From assembly GCA_002310155.1 (NCBI GenBank), contig DBYF01000091.1, positions 1 through 11,646 of the forward strand: a stretch of DNA of 11,646 nt, in the 5' to 3' direction. The stretch comes from Mageeibacillus sp. UBA1193. Lineage in GTDB: Bacteria > Bacillota > Clostridia > Saccharofermentanales > Saccharofermentanaceae. Below the pieces are notes generated by a model. The model had not been told where the DNA came from. It worked only from the letters and a program-made list of their open reading frames with translations, and did not search any database. Within the stretch, counting starts at the first letter, position 1. Every line of letters starts with the position of its first letter. The translations under genes were made by a program, and so were the position numbers. This document shows, one piece after another, positions 6,328-11,646 of the stretch.

Positions 6328-6693
6328 ATGAAATTACGTAAACTGCCTTTTGATCTGAGTGTGTGTAAGCTGGGAGATGTCTCCGGGATCGATCTTGGGA
6401 AGGATTTCTTCTTTGTCGGAAAGACGGATGAGGAGATCTCTCTGGTCTGTAAAACGGAAGATGTACCGGCGGATACGACGGACCGGGATGACGGGTGGAA
6501 GGGATTCCGTATTGAGGGAGTTCTGGATTTTTCCCTGATCGGGATCCTGTCGAAGATCTCCGGGATCTTAGCGGATAACAAGATCGGGATCTTTGCAGTG
6601 TCGACATATAACACGGACTATATCCTTGTGAAGAGAGAGAACTTCGAGCGTGCGCTGGAAGTTCTGGGAAAAGCAGGGTATGAGATCGAATAA
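6328..6693 (+). CDS. ACT-domain protein, two ACT-like units (121 aa)
   Basis: A small stand-alone regulator-type protein without an attached enzyme. Residues about 10-50 (SVCKLGDVSG ... FFFVGKTDEEISLVC) form a first ACT-like unit. Residues about 60-121 form a second, with the hallmark segment EGVLDFSLIGILSKISGILADN followed by the strand FAVSTYNTDYILVK. I recognise this as the double-ACT family common in Clostridia, which shares its fold with the CASTOR amino-acid sensors; binding of an amino acid or other small ligand is expected but the ligand is unknown. I chose ATG 6328, preceded by GGAAGTGA, because the conserved sequence begins here; the in-frame GTG at 6295 would overlap the predicted transcription start. 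The GNAT gene begins 38 bases after the stop. Confidence 0.85.
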   Translation: MKLRKLPFDLSVCKLGDVSGIDLGKDFFFVGKTDEEISLVCKTEDVPADTTDRDDGWKGFRIEGVLDFSLIGILSKISGILADNKIGIFAVSTYNTDYILVKRENFERALEVLGKAGYEIE

Positions 6694-6731
6694 GTCCCCA
6701 GCGGGACAGGTGCTTTTCGGGAGGCAGGAAG

Positions 6732-7181
6732 ATGATTACTTTTCAAAAACTGACTGAAGATAAACTGGATGAATTCATCGGGATCCGTATCCGCCAGCTG
6801 CGTGAGGAAGGTGCGACGGAACAGATCGATCTTGTGCCTGCGCTCCTGGATTATTACCACAGACATATGGCGGACGGTACGTTCGTTTCGTGGCTGGCGA
6901 TGGACGGTGAGAAGATCGTCGGAACGAGCGGCATGTCATTCGTCGAGAAGCCGCCGTATTTCAGCTGCCCGAGCGGAAGATTAGGGCTTCTTTCGAGCAT
7001 GTTCTGTGATCCTTCGTATCGCCGGCAGGGCATTGCCAAAGAACTGCTATCCAGGGTCGTAGAAGAAGCAAGGGCGTACGGATGTGGAGCCGTGCAGATC
7101 ACGGCATCAGATATGGGAGTTCTGCTTTATACGAACTTCGGGTTCAAAAAGAACGGAAACTTCATGCAGTACAATCTGTGA
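6732..7181 (+). CDS. GNAT-family N-acetyltransferase (149 aa)
   Basis: Single-domain acetyltransferase of the Gcn5-related superfamily, expected to move an acetyl group from acetyl-CoA to an amine. The acetyl-CoA pyrophosphate loop RRQGIA (97-102) follows the beta-4 strand LGLLSSMFCDPSY. The C-terminal half has the usual AVQITAS strand and LLYTNFGFKKNGNFMQY ending, in which the conserved Tyr123 is the probable general acid. Length and layout are normal for the superfamily. The substrate cannot be inferred; proteins, small-molecule amines and antibiotics are all possible. ATG 6732 has GGGAGG (6719-6724) seven bases upstream. It lies 38 bases after the ACT gene, with only a short hairpin (GTCCC-CAGC-GGGAC, 6694-6707) and no T run between them, so the two are probably co-transcribed. 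The gene ends at the bidirectional terminator. Confidence 0.88.
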   Translation: MITFQKLTEDKLDEFIGIRIRQLREEGATEQIDLVPALLDYYHRHMADGTFVSWLAMDGEKIVGTSGMSFVEKPPYFSCPSGRLGLLSSMFCDPSYRRQGIAKELLSRVVEEARAYGCGAVQITASDMGVLLYTNFGFKKNGNFMQYNL

Positions 7182-7221
7182 AAAAAGCCCGCTCCTCCGA
7201 AAGGTGCGGGCCTTTGTTTTT
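7181..7221. terminator. Bidirectional terminator between the convergent GNAT and DUF2298 genes
   Basis: GCCCGC (7187-7192) pairs with GCGGGC (7206-7211), with a further CCT-AGG pairing inside. Six A precede the stem (7181-7186) and a T-rich stretch follows (7213-7221, CTTTGTTTTT region), so it can stop transcripts from both sides. It starts at the GNAT stop codon and lies about 20 bases from the DUF2298 stop. Confidence 0.88.
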
Positions 7222-7241
7222 GCTGTTACTGATGGTTTTCT

Positions 7242-10200
7242 TTACTGAACTTTATAGATGAACAGTGAGCCGTCAGAAGATGTGAAGACTCTTTCGCCGA
7301 TCTGTTCGAAGCAAGGATAGAAGATGAATCCGAACTGATCGAGTTCCATAGAACCACAGATGATATAGTGGATGTCATACTTATCGATAACTCTCTGAAC
7401 CTGTGTGACATCGGTGCTGGTATAGAGCGTCTCGATATCATCGTAGCGCGGGAACAGATAAATGTCCCATACACTGTTATTCGGATCATCTTCGTAAACA
7501 CCGGTCTCCGGGTTTGTCCAGCCGTGGAAATGCCAGAGCCACTCATGTACTCTCCAGCCGGCTACGGTCGGAAGACCTGTGTAAGCGGAGACCATACAGC
7601 GTTCAGTGTAACTCTCGCCGTAAGTCTCACAGATGTTTACACTTTCTTTTTCATTCTCGTTCAACCAGTCGATCGCTTCTTCGTATGGGACCATAATTCC
7701 GGCATGGCGTTGCGTCTGGTCATTGAAAGTTTTCTCTACTGGTATGCAGTCCGCAAGGTATGCCGTTCCATCCAGACCCTTGTAATTCGACATCTTGATC
7801 TCGCCTGCGCGCTGATCGAGTGCACGGAGTGTATAGTGCCCCGGAACGAGGATCACGATAAAGAGCATCAGGATCGATACTGCCAGTCCCCAGTTGGAGA
7901 GATTGCCTTCCTTGGTAACATGTGCCATGAAACGGAAGATAGTGTAGGCCACCACGAGAGAGAGGATAACGAATCCGGCGAATGTAAACTTGAACATCGT
8001 GTTCGCTCGCTGGTTGTTAGTGCCATAGATATCCGGTACGTAGATGATCTCCGGTGCCAGGATCATCATGAAACCTACAACGCTCATACCGACCATGAAG
8101 ATGTCGACGATGGAGCGCTTGCGGAAGAACTTCGTAAGGAGCATGTCTCCGAATCTGGCGAAGTGATAATCCATCAGCTTGAAGAAGTAGATGATTGCCA
8201 GGATAAACTTCGGCATGCATGTGTCTTCGTATATATATTCAGGCTCTGGTTTTACCTTTGAACCGGAAGCTGGAACTCTTACCGGCTTGATATCGATTAT
8301 GTCCGGATCATCCGGATCGGCGATCTCTTCTACTGCGTCAGATGCTTCGATATCCGTATCCGCTTCCTTGGAAGAGGCGGATGTCATCTCCGGAAGGTCC
8401 GACTTGCGGCGGACTTTAGAAGGACGGGTAAGGGCAAGCGCTGCCGGAAGTACCGGGAGCTTATTCTTCTTAAACGCGTGACGCTCAGTACATACGACCA
8501 GGATCACGAGTGCTAACGGGATCAGAAGATGCGTGCACCATACGATCATGAACTGGAACAGGGAAGTGTGTCTGTCAACCAGTTTGATCGAGTTGGAGAT
8601 CATGTCGAAGTTGTAGTTGAAGGACAGTGCCACGAAGCATGAGAGCGAGAAGAACATGGACATCGCAGTACCGGTACGCGAGAGTGCGGACGGGAAGATC
8701 GTCGACAGAGTAAAGGCGATCATAAATACCGTGACCTGCATGCTCAGGTGCGCAAAGACATTTTCCGAGGCGAAAAGATATACGCCGAGGATCGCGCATA
8801 CGTCGAACAGGAATACCAGGAAACTTCTGAACGTGCACAGATACGTCGACCTGCACCCGTAATAGACGAGGAGTCCCATGGAGCAGAACACGAAGTATAT
8901 GAGGAAATCCCAGTAGTTGCACATCTGTGACAGACCGAGAAGGAAAGCGCAGATGAAGAACTCCGGACGGAAGATGAAGTTCATCTCCGAGGAGAGGTTT
9001 TTCGAGAAGTCATGTGTGCGGCAGATGCTGTTCAGCGCCTTATCCGGATGCTTCGCGTGATAGACTGCGATAAACATGAAGGCGATGATCAGAAGTACGA
9101 TCGTCAGGCTGACAACGTGCGCGTGAAGGTCACCGATCAGATACGAATAGAACGGGAACTCATGGATGGTCCAGTCGGCGTGATCTGCGAGCCTTTCTGT
9201 ATACAGGTCCGGATTGTGTCCGATGAATCGTGTGGAGTTCGGATAGAAGAAGTCTCCGGTCTTACCTACGTTGACACCGAGAGCCTTCCAGATCTTCCAG
9301 AAGAGCATCTTGTTTCCGACGCTCTGTTCATCGTAGAAGAACGAGTGGGAGTTACCGAAAGCCATCGTGCAGAGACCTGCGAGGATTCCGGCAAACGGCA
9401 GATAGTGAATGGATACCTGACAGTCTTTCTTCTGGCGCAGCGCGTCGATGAAGAGTTGACCGAGAGAGTACGCGGTAATGAACGGGAACGCGATGGCAGT
9501 ACACATCGAGAGATTGTAGCCGACGCTGGTGTTGATCCCGAGCATCTTCACGAGGTAGGAGAAGATGTACTGTCCGTAGTAATAGTAGTTGATCGGCTGG
9601 CCGGCAAGCCACGGATCCTTCGCCGGGAGACCGTCGTAGCGGACCATGGAGTTCATGAAGCCGAAGTCCATGATCTTCTCTTCACCGTTGATGATCGGGA
9701 AGATTCCTTTGCAGAAGGTCAGGAATACGAGAACAACGATGAATAACAGTTCTTCCCAGAGAATGTGCGCGATATTCGAGTTGTCAGAGAGCGCGGCAAA
9801 AGCGGCGTCTCTTGTCTTCGGAAGTCCCCAGCAGATAATCGCCAGGAGGAAGAACATGACCCATGTCATCGGACGGCTGAACGATTCCCAGATACCGAGA
9901 TAGGATATAAGCCAGAGCGGTCCTGTAGTCAGAAGAATACCGACTGTTCTTGAAAAGCCGTAGCCGGCGGAAACAAATCCCTTGAAGAAGTGGGCAACGA
10001 GCGGGAACGCGGCCCAGCCGTAGAGATAAAGAAGACCCCACCAGGAGAAGAAATCCGCCTGGTCGCTCTTCAGATAGTATCCCAGTGCGAAGGCGATCAG
10101 CGCAGGTGTCAGAAGGAGAATAAATCTCGGGATGATTTTTTTGAAATCGATCTGTGAGAGTCCATCGAGGGACAGACGGTCACGGAATGTCACAGTGGAA

Positions 10201-10310
10201 TCGTCCGCTGCTTTCTTTGCCTCATTAGCGATGGAAGACGCAGTTACATGTGCTTCGCGGACTGTACTTGATCCGGAATCACTGCGCGTCGACTTCGAGC
10301 TTTTTTTCAC
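7242..10310 (-). CDS. Polytopic DUF2298 (YYY-type) membrane protein, putative GT-C-like, 1022 aa
   Basis: Large integral membrane protein. After a Ser/Thr/Lys-rich N-terminus of about 45 residues come many hydrophobic helices and the DUF2298 signatures: EKIMDFGFMNSMVR, then DPWLAGQPINYYYYGQ (about 232-247) and HEFPFYSYLIGDLHAH (about 382-397). These conserved Asp, Glu and His residues lie in loops as in GT-C lipid-linked glycosyltransferases, a proposed rather than proven relationship. An acidic, probably disordered loop (about 620-696) interrupts the helices. The last 190 residues are a soluble, probably extracytoplasmic domain ending in a RYDDIETLYTS ... YIICGSMELDQFG segment typical of the family. 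I set the start at GTG 10310, preceded by AAGGAGGAT at eight bases; the frame stays open to an ATG at 10391, but that lies deep in the upstream gene and lacks a binding site. This start overlaps the FAD gene by 32 bases. The true substrate is unknown. Confidence 0.88.
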   Translation of the reverse strand: MKKSSKSTRSDSGSSTVREAHVTASSIANEAKKAADDSTVTFRDRLSLDGLSQIDFKKIIPRFILLLTPALIAFALGYYLKSDQADFFSWWGLLYLYGWAAFPLVAHFFKGFVSAGYGFSRTVGILLTTGPLWLISYLGIWESFSRPMTWVMFFLLAIICWGLPKTRDAAFAALSDNSNIAHILWEELLFIVVLVFLTFCKGIFPIINGEEKIMDFGFMNSMVRYDGLPAKDPWLAGQPINYYYYGQYIFSYLVKMLGINTSVGYNLSMCTAIAFPFITAYSLGQLFIDALRQKKDCQVSIHYLPFAGILAGLCTMAFGNSHSFFYDEQSVGNKMLFWKIWKALGVNVGKTGDFFYPNSTRFIGHNPDLYTERLADHADWTIHEFPFYSYLIGDLHAHVVSLTIVLLIIAFMFIAVYHAKHPDKALNSICRTHDFSKNLSSEMNFIFRPEFFICAFLLGLSQMCNYWDFLIYFVFCSMGLLVYYGCRSTYLCTFRSFLVFLFDVCAILGVYLFASENVFAHLSMQVTVFMIAFTLSTIFPSALSRTGTAMSMFFSLSCFVALSFNYNFDMISNSIKLVDRHTSLFQFMIVWCTHLLIPLALVILVVCTERHAFKKNKLPVLPAALALTRPSKVRRKSDLPEMTSASSKEADTDIEASDAVEEIADPDDPDIIDIKPVRVPASGSKVKPEPEYIYEDTCMPKFILAIIYFFKLMDYHFARFGDMLLTKFFRKRSIVDIFMVGMSVVGFMMILAPEIIYVPDIYGTNNQRANTMFKFTFAGFVILSLVVAYTIFRFMAHVTKEGNLSNWGLAVSILMLFIVILVPGHYTLRALDQRAGEIKMSNYKGLDGTAYLADCIPVEKTFNDQTQRHAGIMVPYEEAIDWLNENEKESVNICETYGESYTERCMVSAYTGLPTVAGWRVHEWLWHFHGWTNPETGVYEDDPNNSVWDIYLFPRYDDIETLYTSTDVTQVQRVIDKYDIHYIICGSMELDQFGFIFYPCFEQIGERVFTSSDGSLFIYKVQ

Positions 10311-11346
10311 GAGAGAAATCCTCCTTGATCTTAGCGACGGTTGCATTGGCCTGGGATACGCAGGCATCCATGCGGAACTTCGAATCCTCAACGGGACTTG
10401 GTGTCATGGCGAGACTGCAGACGTAAAGACCCTCGACAGGCTGGAGGAATTCATCCAGCGGATGATTGAGGGGCTTGGCGTATCTTGTGCGCGTCAGTCT
10501 CCATGTACGTACGGAGTTTCTGGTCACGCTCGGATTCATATACTGAAGTCTCTTAAAGAATGTCTTAAATACTTCCGCATCGGACGCTGTCCAGAGCGGA
10601 GCGGAAGTCAGGAAACTTCCGGAAAGATAAAGAACATGTCCGCCGTATCTTCTTTCACCGACCATGCTCGTGTGCTGAATGATGCGCTGGAACGGCTCGT
10701 CGACCGGGAGCATACGTGAGTAGCACTCGGTAAACGGAGACTTCATCAGCATCAGCAGGCACATATTTGCCTGGTAGGTAACGTCCATGAGTGAATCACG
10801 GAAGTCGGTCGGCATGTTGAGTGCGTGAGTGATGTGTACGAGATTACGGCACGAACCGGTGTAGAGGATGGTGTCGCACTCGAGGAAAATCGACGAGGAA
10901 TCCGCCAGTACGCACTGCACGCGGTAGCGCGGGCGTTCGGGATCGTCGCTCTCGGAAATGTCGGAAACAGTATATCCGTACTGGATGATGCCGCCGTGGT
11001 CAGTAATCTCCTGTACGAGTGCTGCCAGAAGTGAATGGAAGCCGTTATCGAGATAACCGAGCTTCTTCTTGCTGGCTTTGCCGTACCAGAGGGAATCGTA
11101 CCACTGCAGTTCGTCGGAAAGACCGAGGTCCTTGAGAAGTGAGATCAGGGCACGGTCGGATTTACGGATATGGTGGGGGAGGAGTTCGATGTACTCCGAG
11201 CCCAGGCGGGAACAGGCGAGCATGCCGCCCGGTGTGGACTGCTGCTCAACGACCTGCACACGGAATCCGGCCTGCGCCAGCTTATAGGCACAGACCAGTC
11301 CGGAAAGACCGGCACCGATAACACAGATCGAGGTTTGCTCCTGCAT
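10279..11346 (-). CDS. FAD-dependent amine-oxidase-like oxidoreductase (355 aa)
   Basis: The N-terminus has a Rossmann dinucleotide fold: GAGLSG (11-16), then Glu34 closing the second strand to bind the ribose, and PGGML (39-43), the layout of the flavin amine oxidase, protoporphyrinogen oxidase and phytoene desaturase superfamily. The visible C-terminus (GLYVCSLAMTPSPVEDSK ... ACVSQANATVAKI) corresponds to the family's last FAD-contacting segment but lacks the usual Gly-Asp. At 355 residues it is shorter than the roughly 430-500 of most relatives, suggesting a reduced substrate domain. No signal peptide or membrane helix is evident. ATG 11346 has GGGAGG about five bases upstream, overlapping the end of the DUF1015 gene only 12 bases away. 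Its own 3' end carries the ribosome binding site and start of the DUF2298 gene, so the two proteins are probably made together. Possible roles include oxidising a polyprenyl or sugar intermediate; this is a guess. Confidence 0.85.
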   Translation of the reverse strand: MQEQTSICVIGAGLSGLVCAYKLAQAGFRVQVVEQQSTPGGMLACSRLGSEYIELLPHHIRKSDRALISLLKDLGLSDELQWYDSLWYGKASKKKLGYLDNGFHSLLAALVQEITDHGGIIQYGYTVSDISESDDPERPRYRVQCVLADSSSIFLECDTILYTGSCRNLVHITHALNMPTDFRDSLMDVTYQANMCLLMLMKSPFTECYSRMLPVDEPFQRIIQHTSMVGERRYGGHVLYLSGSFLTSAPLWTASDAEVFKTFFKRLQYMNPSVTRNSVRTWRLTRTRYAKPLNHPLDEFLQPVEGLYVCSLAMTPSPVEDSKFRMDACVSQANATVAKIKEDFSREKKLEVDAQ

Positions 11347-11358
11347 GTGTCCTCCCTA

Positions 11359-11646
11359 TCAGATCTTCTTGGCTTCCAGATAATAACGCTTCTCGACGGC
11401 TTCGCCCATGGAGAAGGTCTTTCTCGGGAATACGCCTTCCTTGCTGATGGTGTCAAAGAAAGAATTCTTCGAAACATCCGGAAGCAGGAAGCCGAGCTTG
11501 TCTTCCGCAGCGAGGGATCTTACGGAGTCTTCGCCGTGGATATAGTCAGTATGGATGGAGTCGGACTCGATGGAATCGAGGAATCCCTGGAGGGAACCGA
11601 CTGCCAGTGTGTGCGCAGGAGAACCGATGACCATCGTGAAGTCTTC
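11359..11646 (-). CDS. DUF1015 family protein, C-terminal 95 residues (5' part beyond the window)
   Basis: The frame is open to the right edge, so the first part of the gene is missing. The visible C-terminus runs through IHGEDSVRSLAAEDK, LGFLLPDVSKNSFFDTISKE and PRKTFSMGEAVEKRYYLEAKKI. The TFSMGEAxEKRxYLEA-K-I ending is one I recognise from DUF1015 proteins of Clostridia, which are cytoplasmic proteins of about 400 residues with no established activity. In some genomes they sit near serine biosynthesis genes, but I cannot see that context here. It is the most upstream visible gene of the minus-strand operon. Its stop lies 12 bases before the FAD gene start, and the FAD gene's ribosome binding site is in that gap. 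The operon promoter must lie outside the window. Confidence 0.82.
   Translation of the reverse strand, partial: EDFTMVIGSPAHTLAVGSLQGFLDSIESDSIHTDYIHGEDSVRSLAAEDKLGFLLPDVSKNSFFDTISKEGVFPRKTFSMGEAVEKRYYLEAKKI

Noticed and set aside
6694..6707. Terminator between the ACT and GNAT genes
   Set aside because: The GTCCC-CAGC-GGGAC hairpin has a five-base stem and no adjacent T run; it is better seen as a minor intercistronic hairpin.
7368..8261. 297-residue plus-strand frame inside the DUF2298 gene (and others at 9012-9746 and 10132-10719)
   Set aside because: These oppose clearly coding minus-strand sequence, lack ribosome binding sites and lie beyond a terminator with no promoter in front.

Overview
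The window looks like chromosomal DNA of a Bacillota (Firmicutes) bacterium, most likely class Clostridia. Base composition is near 50% GC. Nearly every gene has a strong AGGAGG-type ribosome binding site, neighbouring genes overlap by one to a few tens of bases, and several families (the heterodimeric ABC exporter with a WAWKHPH linker, the double-ACT protein, DUF1015, DUF2298) are ones I associate with Clostridia. This placement is inference from protein style; no rRNA or other phylogenetic marker is present. I see no phage, IS element, CRISPR array or tRNA. All calls come from reading the sequence, without database searches.

Plus strand, left half. The window opens inside the first subunit of a heterodimeric ABC exporter. 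Its nucleotide-binding domain carries the degenerate site. It overlaps by one base the second, catalytically complete subunit (450-2429), which ends at a strong terminator. A small cysteine-rich protein with an internally duplicated CxCxCG module (2575-3093) follows under its own promoter. Next comes an amino-sugar block: glmM (3228-4604), a one-base overlap into a stand-alone left-handed beta-helix protein resembling the acetyltransferase half of GlmU (4604-5272), a terminator, then nagB (5350-6084). GlmM moves glucosamine-6-phosphate towards UDP-GlcNAc and the cell wall. The beta-helix protein could acetylate the GlmM product. NagB returns glucosamine-6-phosphate to fructose-6-phosphate.

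The most unusual DNA lies around the 3' end of nagB. The last codons and stop codon of nagB recur as an inverted copy in the downstream intergenic region, once exactly over 17 bases and once with two differences. The copies lie beyond a branched terminator, so the region forms a nested quasi-palindrome. A two-gene segment follows: an ACT-domain protein (6328-6693) and a GNAT acetyltransferase (6732-7181).

Minus strand, right half. A bidirectional terminator separates the plus-strand genes from a convergent operon that reads, in transcription order, DUF1015 protein (enters from the right edge, C-terminus only), a small FAD-dependent amine-oxidase-like protein (10279-11346), and a 1022-residue polytopic DUF2298 membrane protein (7242-10310). 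The last two overlap by 32 bases, with the ribosome binding site and GTG start of the DUF2298 gene inside the FAD gene. This tight coupling suggests linked function, perhaps envelope glycan or lipid-linked sugar chemistry, but the substrate cannot be told from the sequence.
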